Source: Halichondria panicea
Taxonomy: Eukaryota > Porifera > Demospongiae > Suberitida > Halichondriidae
Reading direction: 5' to 3'
Assembly (NCBI RefSeq): GCF_963675165.1
Contig: NC_087377.1
Span: forward strand, 12,634,632-12,698,631
DNA: 64,000 nt
Below, piece after piece: positions 24,400-36,521 of the stretch. Within the stretch, counting starts at the first letter, position 1. Each line of letters opens with the position of its first letter. The position numbers and the translations under genes were made by a program. The notes beneath the pieces were generated by a model. The model did no database searches. It saw only the letters and a program-made list of their open reading frames with translations, and was not told the origin of the DNA.

Positions 24400-24838
24400 T
24401 AGTTCTCATTGAAAAAGCTTTTGTATACTCAGTCTGGTGCAGTATGATTATAGTCTATACGTACTTATAATAAACACTGCAGGTATATAGAATGTCTACT
24501 GCAGTATATATATTAAGGTATTATAGTCATCAAGAAAGAGGTATAGTGACTACTCGAGTTAATTCATAGGCCAGTTTATTGGGTGCACGCACATGTGACA
24601 GATTTACATACTCCCCATGCCGGCTGTCCTCGCACGCTGCAAAGTAGCTATATAATAAGCTAGCTTTTTGGTGTTTGCCCCGGCCAATTGTAGCAACTTT
24701 CACATTGCTTGAGCATGCAAGTGCTGCCTTTTAACAACTCGTATATTGCAAATGTTTACATGTGTGGTGTAGCAAGCAAGGGACTTCCGCCTATAGCTGA
24801 CCTCCCATCTTTGTGTTTACACATCATGTCATGTATGG

Positions 24839-24974
24839 CAGTGGCGTAGGAAGGGGGGCTCCAGGGGCTGGAGCTTTCTAGGCTATTAAGTAGAGCTGGC
24901 TGCACTATGTAGAATAGCCTTACTCTAAAAAAACTAGAGCCCCCCCCATTGAGAAATTGCTTCCTATGCCACTG
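24839..24974. mobile_element. 136-bp hAT-like MITE
   Basis: Ends CAGTGGCGTAGGAAG and CTTCCTATGCCACTG are near-perfect inverted repeats. The interior has G- and C-runs. The flanking 8 bp do not match convincingly. Confidence 0.65.
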
Positions 24975-25527
24975 CATATATAAATATAGTATACATGCAG
25001 CAGCACAGTCAGCAAGCAAGGGACTCTCCTAGATCATGGTACACACACAGAGTCACTGGCTCAAAGAAAAGAGCTCGTATTGATTATCAAGCACCCTCAT
25101 CATAAAATTACAATGTATGAAAACACACCTTCATGCAATGATCATTAGCACAATATTATTTGTCGAGTTTACTGTTGAATGGAAAGCTTGGAGTCAGTAG
25201 ATGAAAAAAGGGCTTAGCTTGCTTAGCATAATTATAGTAGTTTACATGCTGTCCCATAAAAATTTCGTAATTATGCGTTTTATTATTCATAATTAGCACT
25301 TAAAAGCGCTTAAAAATGTGCTAAAATGTGCTGAAATTATTAGTACCCGTTTAATATTCAGGTATACATGCATGTAATTGTGACATATTCAGCATGCAGT
25401 CACTGTCCTATAACTATATAATTATAATTATGCACTGCGCAGTTGTGCCTCGGTGCATGCATGTACAAGCAAGGTATACAGTATAATTATTTTAATATAA
25501 TTATAGCGTGTGTGTATATATGCAGTA

Positions 25528-26135
25528 GGTCCTGATAAATTATGCTCGGAATAATTTTAGCATATAATTATAGGTGTCTAAAGGTATCAATGTCCATTTT
25601 TGGTAAAATCATTACATTAAGTTTTGGATAGCGACGTTTTCATGACAAAAAATGCACCAGTTCAAGCCAGCAAGATAACACTGAGAGAATCAGTTGTGTG
25701 CTGTGTTTATGTCTATACGTCTTAAATAATAATATTACAGTAGAACCTCGATTATCCCACCTTGGTTCCAGAAGCAGGCCGGATAAGTGAATATGCCGGA
25801 TAATCGAATAGATAAACCACGCCTTGATCCACCCACTTTATTGATAAACAGCAGTGCCGCATGGTTGTCTGCGCATGCGCAGAAGATAAGCAGGCATGTC
25901 TCCATGGTAACTGCTGCAACGCGCATGCGCATTTTAGGGACACGCCCATTTTCTGAATTATTTAATCTGATAAAAAGAAAACTGCCAAGCCGGATAATCG
26001 AGGTTCCGGATAATGGAGGGCCGGATAATCGAGGTTCTACTGTATGTCATTTTGGCACTTTTTATGAGAATAATAGGCACATTTTCAAGAATAGAATAAT
26101 GGGTGAAAAAAAGCATAATTTATCAGGGCCTAATG
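25528..26135. mobile_element. MITE of the TAGGCCCTGATAAATT family, split by a nested insertion
   Basis: Left end TAGGTCCTGATAAATTATGC, right end GCATAATTTATCAGGGCCTA. The interior matches the other copies on both sides of the insertion at 25738-26042. Confidence 0.75.
25738..26042. mobile_element. Pogo/Tigger-like MITE nested in another MITE
   Basis: 305 bp bounded by CAGTAGAACCTCGATTATCC and its reverse complement, flanked by TA on both sides as expected of Tc1/mariner/pogo elements. Contains GCCGGATAATCGA repeats and two GCGCATGCGC palindromes. No transposase. Confidence 0.8.
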
Positions 26136-27173
26136 TGCAGGTATATATAGACAGAAATATCAGCTAGTGCAGTCTTGCAGTATACACATAGATTGATTTT
26201 AATGGTCAAGAGTGGGAAATCACTATCACAATTAACACTATACACTCATATGGGGAGTACTGATCCTATACTGAACTTGGCATCAAACACGAAGGGCAGC
26301 GTCTGGAAGCAGATTGAGTGTTCATAATTTAATGTAAAGACTGTATAATCTCAACTCCCCGGATTCATGGTGGTATATAATTATATATAATGACCGACGC
26401 ATGCACAGATTGAGTGCATTGCAGGCCGTTTAATTCTTTGCGGCCAGCTCCTGAGCTCAAACCTATGTACTTCATTACAATCATAGTGTTTTCAAGAATC
26501 ATGCAGTGCTGGTTGCATGTGACATAGCCTAATTATACTATATGAATGTCATTACATATAGAAGTTACTCCCACCCAGTCTCACGGGCCAATAAATATGC
26601 TTAAAGTGTTTACAGCTGCGCCCTTTTGCGGTTGCACTGTTGATTCACTAAAAGACACCATAATTATACACACACAATAATTATCTTCCCATCTTCCTAA
26701 TAACTCTTGCAGAGAAACAAAAACAACTAGACATGAACATTTCAATGTACTATAGAGATCAGGGGTCACTTATGCAACAAGTTTCTCGGGTTTTCATTGG
26801 TCTGGAGCAAAACATGGCCGATATGGATGGCTTCGGAGCCACTATATACGTATAATTATAGACTTCAATGTAAACCGATGTCTTGAGATACCTATTATTA
26901 TGGTTATCACTTAATTGTTAGTCTTGCAAGCCACGCCCCTTCATATTGCGAGATTATAATAATTATGATTGTATATATACAAGATTCATAGACACTCACA
27001 CTACTCTCTAGAGAGTTTAAAAAACGTTACGTCATCGATCTAAATGTACATGTATAGCCAACTGTTGTCCAGACAAAATTATTGCCCCTGTTTATAAAAA
27101 GTACATTTGCAAGGCTATTTTGTAGTGCATGCAGTATAGAAAGACACTATTTCACAGATCTTCTATAAACCAA

Positions 27174-28617
27174 ATGACTCCAATACCAATTCCAGTGGTA
27201 CTGCTGGTAAGTACTTATACTAATGTAATTATAGTCCTATAGTTATAATATAATTATTAGTTATTATAATAATTATAGTATAATTATAATTATAATTATA
27301 CTTATAATTATACTTGTTTTCAACTCTCTGTATGCATGAATGCATGGTACAGGGTGCAGTTATACTTCTAGGAATGGATGTGTCTGGTCAGACGACCATT
27401 ATGTCTTAATTCTTTGCAAGCAACAAACAGAATGTATGTATGTCCTGGAGAGATTGTTACCTATGTCTGCAATGGAACTGGAGATCAAATTAGGCTATCA
27501 GCACCACCATACGTTACTGTGGGCCTTCCTTTGTCGTATGCGCGTGGAGACCTTCCTGGATTAGGAAGAATAAGAAATGGCTCTATTGTATCAAATCTTA
27601 TATCAACTGATTCACCTTTGATGGTAGCAGACTTGATAGTGCAAAATCCTTCATTGCCGGAGTTTTCTGTTCGTTGTACTGTTCCACCTTCTGATGAAGC
27701 TGTAGCTCAGCACAAACCTTCAGGTACTCTAAGACTCATGCATGCAGTCAGTAAACAAAGCCTTTGGAGTGTAATCTGCTCCTGGTATAATTACTCACCA
27801 TCCACTCAGTCACGGGATATGACGTACGTCTACATTGATAAGTGTGGTACATGTGGTCGGTCACACATAATATTTATTATTTATAGGTCCTCCTTTAGAT
27901 GTGATTTCTCCTATGATTGGATATTTTCCCCCACCAAACGAACTTAACACTGCTGGTGTGCGAGTTAATTGGACGCATAATGATTCAAATTCAAATTATG
28001 ACCCTAGTCACTTCACGATCCAGGTGTTTGAGAGTAACACTAGCACTGCAATTAAATCCATCGCTATTTCTGCAGAAAGCAATAGTTTCGAAGCAATACT
28101 TGCTGTACCCTTCAGTGCTCCCATGAAAGTCTATGCACGTATAACAGTGACGTCCAAGTGTAGCCAGACAACCAATGGAGTTATGACCAACACTATTCAG
28201 ATAAATGAAAGTTAGTGGCTATATATAATAGAGTAATAACTAATTTTTCTGTCGAATATACCATGCATTCAGACACGAATTCCTATAGGAAGTGTTTAGG
28301 CAAACCCTCGCAACTAAAGTCCAACGGTGTAATAATAAATTATTACCCGGAAATCAATATACATAATAATGTAACTTGTACAATTCCATGCAGTTACATG
28401 GCAATGATGGCATGCATTCTTCGTTTTCATCAATTTCTTGATTTCTAGTCAAGATTATCCTAAAATTTTCCAAGGAACATTCGTATCTTTTTTCTAAAAA
28501 CCTTGAACCGTAATAATTATTATTAATGCTATCAATTCTATTTTTGCAGGTATAAAGACAGCATACGTGTTCTGGGTACTCCTTTCAGCTGCAACAATTG
28601 TCCTAACAATAATCTAG
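27174..28617 (+). pseudogene. Gene B: paralogue of gene A with a frameshift after the signal peptide
   Basis: Exons 27174-27206, 27353-27723, 27887-28210 and 28550-28617 mirror gene A in order, phase and sequence: MYVCPGE, VTYVCNGTGDQ, LISTDSPLMVA, NWTHND, and the same C-terminal hydrophobic tail (TAYVFWVLLSAATIVLTII). The signal peptide starts MTPIPIPVVLL and runs to MDVSGQTTIMS, then meets TAA. The Ig frame resumes as LNSLQATNRMYVCPGE in another frame. Compared with A, this copy is 10 nt longer here, so exon 2 breaks the frame. Everything downstream is open, so loss is either recent, allelic, or a sequence error. A short internal start at 27378 would lack a signal peptide. Gene B is tail-to-tail with receptor F. 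Confidence 0.6.
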
Positions 28618-28865
28618 GTGTATTATTATGCCTGCACTTTGCTGTGAACCAAAATTTGAATGTATGCTATTAAGAGACTATAATACTTTTAGTGTAGAAA
28701 AATTATTGTACTATAGCTGTTAATAAATTCACTGATGTTTTTATACAGGAACTAAATTTCTGTGATTCTAATAATTAGCTATTATGATGAAACGCAATAC
28801 ACTCAAATGTTACAGTTTGCTACATTGCAGTTCTTTGGGGAATGTCTTGTGATGAACTCGTTATA

Positions 28866-31354
28866 CTAGGGGTCCACGTATATATAGTCGTACTCGTGCA
28901 GTGGTTCACATCCTCCTATCTGACCCACAGCACCTGTTAGCTGACAATACGATTGATTAGACTTCAACTCAATCTGCTCTTGCTCAATTGTATTTAGTCA
29001 GGATGCTCGTTCTTTGGTGTCATTTTGATCTCGCTGTACTGATGACTTAATGACAAATGTTGCTGGATTTTGCTGCCTGGAGACAAACATAGTGAACAAG
29101 TAGCCACGTTGCTCTTGGCAGTTGAACACCTCTTGTCTGTGTGCCCGTAAGACTCGTTAGCTTTCAACTCAACTTCTGTCATATCCGAGACATTGCCTTT
29201 TATTTTCGCTAAACCAACCTCATCGTACAAAACGGTGTTGGAATGCTGACCTGACTTTCTTTCTTTGGGAAGTGTAGAGGGTGGACATTTCCTACTATAG
29301 GTGTTGTGTCACTAGCTAGCTGTCATTCGAAAGCTTCTTCTGCATTGGAACCATTTCCTCAACGCCATCAGGATGCGTATCTTCCAAATGCTGGCACTCT
29401 TGAGAATCGGGTGGTTTCTGAATAGCAAATGCAAATGTATAATTCTATCACCTTAGATGACTCTTGAGCGTCATATTGAACTGTTTAGCTTATTTTTGGT
29501 TCCTATGCAAAATAAGAAAGTTTGAAAAAGAAAAACCTTATTTGTTCACTCTCCAAATTACCTTTAGTGCACTGTTTATATACTTTATATGTTATGAAGA
29601 CCCAATAGAGGAGAAGGATTTATCCCAACACATGCAATTACTATTATTGCATCAAGCAAACTGTTGGGAACTTGTTGGTTTGTGAAACACACATCTGTAA
29701 TGAAATAAACACAGAAAGTATTGTAAATGACAGTTGAATCTTCCAATACGTACCATTTGAAGTAATGGCAAAGGCTGTCAACAGAGTGCTACATCCAATA
29801 AACAGCATGAAGAGGATCAGTATTATCGAGATTTGAATGCGTTTGTTAGTAATGATGAACACATTCAATTGGGATATTGTATGAACACCTGTATGTGCAT
29901 GAAGTGGGGTGGCCTTTGCTTCATGTAGTGACGATAATATACTCACCGTTAGCATTCCGAGCTATTAAAAGGCACATAATTGTAGTGTGCACAATAAAGC
30001 ATCCTAAGAATGATGATACAATAGTAAGGACAGCACCCTCTCTTACACCCAGCTGGAACAACTCTGCATAGGTGAGAATTCTCAATATAGTATTTGGAGT
30101 TTAGTATACAAATGTGTATGAGTTCATTATACGACTCTTGCTCACAAAAGCAGTTGTTACTTTATATTCTCATACCTCCCAATCTTGTAATCATGTACTC
30201 TATTCGTTCCACAATCAACAGGGTCTCATTCATCAACATGGAGAACTCAAAGTAGTATATGGTACCAGGAGTAAGTGAAAGTGAGACAGCTGGTGCTGTG
30301 CCAACTAGAGTTGTGACAGCATTTCCATAATCCGGATCTGCAGTGTATCTAATGGTACACATTTGATGTATATTAACATCTCCTCTCATGGGTAAACACT
30401 GCACATGAATTTGGCATCTAGACAACTGGTTAACAGCAGCTCTAAAGTAGCGATTATTGTAATCTGTAAAAAAAAGTCGATAAATCTAAAAACTACTAGA
30501 TTAGTGCTCTCACCTACAGATGTGGGAAAAACTACTTCTTCACTCTCAATGTCAGCGATCTTGGCTTTTAGGGTAATTTTATTCACGTTTTCTGTACAAT
30601 TACTGAAAACGGACGAGCAAAAGTATCTTGACAGGTACTGTGGTTGAGCCACGTCCACCCACATCCAGTGACATTGATGAGGTATTCTTGGGAATTTTCA
30701 TATTCAAGACAATCTGGTTGCTATAGCAGCAATGCAGTGTGCATTCAAACATTTTGTGTCTAAGTACAGTACTATATACTTACCTGAAATTTCCTCCATG
30801 ATTACAAGTCCAGACTCATAACGTACGATCACACTTGTATAAACTTGCGGGCTAACAGAAGGAAAAGTTGGCTGCAAAATGCTGATATTCACTGCTATCT
30901 TGTTCGTAAAAAAAGAACCGCAAGAAATAATTTCAATATTCTGTTTTTTCAGATCTGACAGATCAACAGTGAGAATCGTTGAAGCATTAATCAGAGTCCA
31001 ATTCATATGATTTTTGTATACATTAAAGTTTGTTAACTCGTAAAATGGAAATGCTGGGATTGGTTGGTAGCGTACTACACTATCCGAGGGAAGAGCAATA
31101 ATTATGGTATTGTACGTCCATCGCAAATAAGGAGCATTTGTAACATTGCAGATCAGTTTAACAGTAGTAGGACAGTATGAACCAGAAAGTGTATCTTTTC
31201 CATCATCTGTAATTACACTTACTGAGGTTCCTATCATTGTTCACAAATATAGTGTATAACGTCTCTAGAATAATTATCTCTATCACATACCTTGGCAGTA
31301 GTGTAACCAGCTTAGCAGAAAGAGTACAAAGCATCTTGCATAACGTTGCATCAT
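28866..31354 (-). CDS. Receptor F: Ig-type protein with two hydrophobic segments and a tyrosine-motif tail (partly broken)
   Basis: Minus-strand exons: 31291-31354 (signal peptide, MMQRYARCFVLFLLSWLHYC), 30784-31230 (Ig-like, cysteines in SYCPTTVKLICNV and IEIISCGS), 30514-30713, 30176-30463 (Cys-containing beta-rich domain), 29947-30063 and 29754-29888 (hydrophobic: VLTIVSSFLGCFIVHTTIMC and ISIILILFMLFIGCSTLLTA). Tail exons follow, not fully joined: 29313-29416 and 28994-29245, the latter with VLYDEV (ITIM consensus), TEVELKANESYG and HQYSEI. A further in-frame piece at 28866-28980 has EQIELKSNQSYCQL and EYDYIYVDP. Junctions are phase 1 except exon 3, which is 200 nt and so breaks frame between DCLEYENS and NCTENVNK. 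Two hydrophobic stretches separated by about 30 residues suggest a hairpin or re-entrant membrane topology. Confidence is good for the ectodomain, low for the tail joins. Confidence 0.5.
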
Positions 31355-31489
31355 ATCTCTTGTAAGTAATCCTCCTCTTTGGCAACAACTGTATGACTAT
31401 TATAGTCTCTCATGTTGTTATGCCTCGAGGCGTAGCCGCACGAGGGATACGGTAAAGCTGACTGTGTGTGTGTGTCTGTCTGTCTGTGC
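31355..31489. other. Upstream flank of F with a TGTG/TCTG run
   Basis: Contains GTTATGCCTCGAGGCGTAGC and a short TGTG/TCTG run at 31465-31488 abutting the next element. No gene. Confidence 0.4.
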
Positions 31490-33137
31490 AGGGGCGTACA
31501 CAGGGTGGTGCTTAGGGTGCTCCAGCACCCCCATCCAGGCTCTGGTGCTCCAGCACTCTATCCAGACTCAGAGAAGCTCAAGTAGATAGTTCAACCATCA
31601 CTGGCTGGCTAGAAGGAAGCTACACTTACTGCAGCTATCTACAGCTTAATAGTGATAGTTACAATAACTTTATACCAGTTAGATCTAGCTAGCTAGCCTA
31701 AAAAACTTACTTTTCTTCGATCGTTACTGGGATATCCATGGGAACTAATAAAGAGTGGGGAGGGGCTCAATAATAAGGCTAGGCAGCAGGAAGTGGTTTG
31801 CTGTATCAAACACTTGAGCTTGCCTCACAACATGCAGCACAACAAGGTTCTTGGATCCAGGTACATGAGGTACATGAATGTATAGTATAATTATATAATT
31901 AAGCCTACATGTATGTACAATAAATTATAATAATAATCAATGTTTGCAATGTAAACTACAAAGTCTCTTTTCCTCAACATCAAGGTACGTACTGGTGGTC
32001 ATACTTTGTACGCTGCCTGTCACCTCCTGGTAAGCTGATCAATCTTTTAGTGGCCTGAAAAGAAAAGAATCAAGACTGTCGTCAGATCAAGCAAAGGAAC
32101 AAACGTTTATCATCACTTAATAACTTCTACATTTACACAGAGACTAGACATGATTGCATTGACATTTGACATACCTTAAGAAGAGTTGGCTAGAGTTTGC
32201 CATCCCAGGCGAATTGAGCTTCTGGTCGTAAACATTCTTGACTTGCTGTAGACTGGAAACCACGCCCCTTTCTTTAGGGAAAGAGACTGGCCAGGTGACT
32301 ATCAACGACTCGTCTTCATTGCGTACTGAATTTTGCGGAAGTGGTTCAGGGAAAAGGGTGTGGTCACCAGTGTTGCGGTTTAGTATACTTTGGCTAGATC
32401 GAGCTAGATCTACTTGTACTCTAGCAAGCTAGCTAGCTCAGCCACCTACCAAACTTAATTTCAATCACAAGTCAACTGCTGCAAAACTATGTCCAAGTCT
32501 GGAGCTAGCTGTCACCTGGATGTACCTAGTTCTTGTCCTGTCTGTGGCAATGATACCGCTGTAATAGAAACTCAAATGTTGCTGGCAATAGGGCAAAGCA
32601 AAGGGACTTTCCATAAACCAGTTGGCAGAGAGACAAATATATCTGATCTCTGCTACTGACTTCTGTCTGTTATTTTTGCAGTGGCCTTGTAGCCAGCCAG
32701 GTTATAGCAACTTTAGAATTGCTTCATTGGAGAAGTACTGATAGACAACTTATATCCAAACAGCTAGCTAAGTAGACATAACATTTATACTGCAACTGTA
32801 CAGCTAAAAATATTAATACTCACATAATAATAAAATTTATGCAATATTGTGGTTTAGATATCTCCCACGCATTCATGCACACACTACATTCCAAGCATTC
32901 CGTTGGGACGAGTCGTTGATAGTCACCTGGCCAGTCTCTTTCCCTAAAGAAAGGGGCGTGGTTTCCAGTCTAGACTTGCTGATGGCGCTGTCAGTACTGT
33001 GGCTGTGCACCATCTAGAAAACAGTGGGCGTTGCCGACAAAAGGGGACGTGACCCCGGAAGTGGGCGTGGTCTAAATTTTGCGGCGCGCTTCGCGCGCAA
33101 TGAGTACCCCATTGACTGAATCCTAGGATCGCCCCTG
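31490..33137. mobile_element. Non-autonomous hAT-like element with CAGGGGCG ends and an internal inverted repeat
   Basis: Starts CAGGGGCGTACACAGG and ends with a reverse-complement-like GATCGCCCCTG. Contains a 63-bp inverted pair at 32251-32313 and 32907-32970 (GACTGGAAACCACGCCCC.., GGCCAGGTGACTATCAACGA). No transposase frame. Target duplication unclear because the left flank is a TCTG run. Confidence 0.5.
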
Positions 33138-34090
33138 CAGTGTGTGTGTATTCCAGCTATAACTGCTCAAAGGTTACAATGCGACAAAAACTAACAGCTT
33201 CTATAGGCTTCTAGCCACGTTCTCTTGGATTTTGATTCGTGGATTAGCAAACTAAAACTTCTTTCTCGAGTTATGGCTAGTTTGACTCACATTGAAGGCT
33301 GTTGCAGTCTCTTCAGGATCTTTCATAGCATCATCTGTCCGCACAAACTTTCTATTCAACATATGAGTTAGCCTTGCACTCAAGCGCTAGCTTTTTGTTA
33401 GCTACAATACTCACAAAATATCTGTTAAAACAGCTAGCTAGCTAGCAGTAGCCATTTGTGAAATTGATCTCTTTGGACACACCCTTTAATTATTCCTATA
33501 TGGATGTAATGCGCATGCGCGCTCATTCCCCATGTGTGAGAAAATAATATCCAGATCCAGATCCTCCTGGCAGAATCAAGCCACAAAACACTACCATAAT
33601 TATAACAATATAGATAACAATATGCATGTACACAGGTCTTTTCTTCTTAGATATTATATACACTGAACTACAGATCCTGGAAGAATCAATTTTCTTCTTT
33701 CTTGAGGTCCTGGTAAGCCACATAATACAATAAATAACAACAATAGATGCATGTAAATAAGTCTTTTCTTCTCAGTGATCTGACTTTATATAGATAAGCT
33801 AACTTTAATATAAAATTCATTATAGAAACTAATAACACTCTAATACTTTAGAGTGAAAGCAAAAACATGGCGAGAGGCATTAGCACAGCGCCAGCTTGAA
33901 CACTAGTTCATTAATTGTTGGTGCATGTTTATAAAGTACATGCTTCCTGTTGCAATAATAATTGGTAATGTTTATGACATGTGTAACCAACTCTATTCAG
34001 AATTTAGTACATGCGAATAGATCACTTACACAATTATTACACCAACATGCAGTGAGAATTCTGAAAAATAAAATTAAGCACATATCTATA
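33138..34090. other. No gene seen
   Basis: Short repeats only, including TAGCTAGCTAGC near 33432, an NRF-1-like GCGCATGCGC at 33511, and two related stretches containing TCTTTTCTTCTTAGAT and TCTTTTCTTCTCAGTG. No supported open frame. Confidence 0.4.
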
Positions 34091-34307
34091 TACCGAGGGG
34101 CTTAATTTTCGCGGATTTCGTGGGTTAGAATTCTACACGAAAATTAAGTCCACAAAAAGTGTTCTTTAATTAGAATTACCTGCTATCATGCAAGATTTAA
34201 AGGCGTGGCTTCCGGTAAGCAGTCATTCCGCGAACATTGTGCAACGAAATGGTTTTTAGAGGCCAATCCACGAAATATAAGTGCCTCGAAATTTCGCGCT
34301 ATACGGT
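34091..34307. mobile_element. MITE related to the TACCGTATAGCGGG family
   Basis: Ends TACCGAGGGGCTTAATTTTC and CGAAATTTCGCGCTATACGG-TA. Interior AAATTAAGTCC and CACGAAAAT words. More diverged than the copy at 24185. Confidence 0.6.
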
Positions 34308-34458
34308 AGTCTACATTTTCGTTAGACCTCAATCACAATCAAATTATGCACACAAATAATTTACTCTATCAGAACAAAAACACATGCAGGGAGTTTAGTA
34401 ACTTGGTGATGAGGCAAATAATTATGAGAAACCAGCAAAAGCTACTCAAGTGAATTAA

Positions 34459-34969
34459 GGACTGGGTCCTTCAATTATTGCTGATTCAGCTAAAACGAAG
34501 CTCCGCCCACGCTTTTTACCAGCAATTGTGCATAAAAATGGATCTCAAACTGCTTAAATCTTTAGCTCTAATTCCGGAGTCCTAAACGCTCCTTGAAGCA
34601 CTTACTTTTTAGTGTAGTAGTTAGTTCTAAGGCTAGTACACACAGTAATATTCGGAAGGAGCCGTCTGCACTACGTAGAGTAAGTTATTAGCTTTTACAT
34701 GTAAAAAATTAATTAAGCTAGAAAACTATGTTTTACAGAATATCTCACCTTTAGTTGAAGGAACAGCTCCTTCCGAATATTACTGTGTGTACTAGCCTTA
34801 CAACTAGCTACTACACTAAAAAGTAAGTGCTTCAAGGAGCGTTTAGGACTCCGGAATTAGAGCTAAAGATTTAAGCAGTTTGAGATCCATTTTTATGCAC
34901 AATTGCTGGTAAAAAGCGTGGGCGGAGCTTTGTTTTAGCTGAATCAGCAATAATTGAAGGACCCAGTCC
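34459..34969. mobile_element. 511-bp TTAA-flanked foldback element (piggyBac-like MITE)
   Basis: Arms of about 205 bp are near-perfect reverse complements (GGACTGGGTCCTTCAATTAT.. to GTACACACAGTAATATTCGG..) around a roughly 75-bp centre. TTAA flanks both ends (34455-34458 and 34970-34973), the target signature of piggyBac-type elements. It lies just outside the left end of the 34981-36521 element, apparently inside that element's terminal repeat. Confidence 0.8.
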
Positions 34970-34980
34970 TTAATTCACCC

Positions 34981-36521
34981 ATAGATGATACAGTACTGAC
35001 GTGGATGTGAAACGGCCTAGTATCCGGAGGGGTCCACGGGAATTGTCTGAAGCTATCATCGTAACGAGCAGATTATGTTAGAAACCCTGTAACTGTCATG
35101 TTTATATAGCAACCAGAGCGTAGTAAACAGTGTTCCGTGTCTGAAAACTTGTGAAAGTGACCGGCACACATTGATACTTGCAGTAGGCTTGTAGGTAAGA
35201 CTAGTTTCTCTAAGCTCATGGGAGAATATCATATTTTAGCATAAATTTTCCTGTAAAAATACTTTGTGTGAGATTTTTGGCTTGGACAGTAAATATTCAG
35301 GTTACCATTCAGTAGTAATACTTGAAGTACACTGTAAACTACGAGGAGAATCTATGTTTGACAACTGTTATGAAAGTTTAAGTGCTATAGAAAGGGCTAA
35401 AGCATGAGTTAGTTTCACTTTTTGCGTGAGATTATTTCTAAACCTGTTGAGCCTACTTTTTGCATATTTAGCTGATGAAAACCTTCGTGTATTGATGCAG
35501 CAGGAGAATCTATTAACTAAGCATACAGTAAAGTTATTGGAAAAATACAGCCTCAAGAAAAATATGTAAAATCCATGTACATGTACTGTTAAACAAAAAT
35601 TAATGCTACGTTCTTATTACAACTACAATTATGATTTCTATCAATAAGTTCACACGTACATGTACATGTCATTAACTTTCCAAATTGCAGTGTTGTCTTT
35701 CGCTGAGCTAAGATATCAATTGCCAAATGTTAGCTAATTATACTATCAAGTGAAATTTATCCCAGGACCTACTGGAGTGCTACTTCTCTAGGCAACACCA
35801 TCGGTGAAGACAGCATTAACGTCCAACCTCTTTTCAAGTGCCGTGTATCTACACTTGTATAGGAATTTCGAACCGGCAAGTTGGAATGTGTCTCTCTCAC
35901 AGCCACTTCGTAAACGATCAAGAAACAGTTTATCGTGTACTATAAATTAATAGTCTCAAGACTATTATAATATTAGCACGTACACGTACACGTACAGATC
36001 ATCAACAATTTCACCCGTTTGCTTATCTCATGCTAGTGTTATGAGTCAGCCACACTTCTTTTGATCTACATGCATGCTACCAACATTGAGTGGCTTGCTT
36101 TTTGGATATAATTACATGGGTACAGGGGTAGATCTACTATAAAATAATAATTATAGACTATTAAATTTTACTAGACTAATTATAGAATAGTTAATATCAT
36201 CTTGCACTGGACTGTACTTCCTCTACTCATTCTACCTCCTCACAGTCACTACTACTGTCTTCGCTTAATACACTTGCAGCATCAATATCCTTTCTGTTAA
36301 TACATAGATTCTCTTTTATCTGTCTCTGGCCAGTTCTGCCAACTCACTTACATAGCTGCTTGGTATAACTTCGATAATTTCCTCGGCGTTTATTTGGATC
36401 AAATTGCCTAATTTACGGAAACTAGTAAATTACCTCGGATATGCCCGTTACTATGATAGCTTCAAGCAGAATACCGGAATCTGGAAACGTTTCACATCCA
36501 CGTCAGTACTGTATCATCTAT
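34981..36521 (-). mobile_element. 1.5-kb element with roughly 70-95-bp imperfect terminal inverted repeats and coding remnants
   Basis: The left end ATAGATGATACAGTACTGAC-GTGGATGTGAAAC is exactly reversed at 36488-36521, and the repeat continues imperfectly inward (GAAGCTATCATCGTAACG / CGTTACTATGATAGCTTC). On the minus strand three pieces look like coding exons: RLRSGCERDTFQLAGSKF and KRLDVNAVFTDGVA before a stop near 35787; AEEIIEVIPSSY before a GTAAGT donor near 36353; and INRKDIDAAS, LSEDSSSDCEEVE before a stop near 36225. No transposase motif is recognised. Confidence 0.5.

Larger units (their letters stand above)
23582..27173. other. Repeat-rich intergenic region, no gene seen
   Basis: Holds the four MITE-type elements listed separately (23870-24182, 24185-24399, 24839-24974, and 25528-26135 with its nested insert). 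The rest is AT-rich with short TATA and ATTATA runs and no supported coding frame. The final 200 bp before gene B carry an (ATAATTATA)-type run. Confidence 0.45.
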
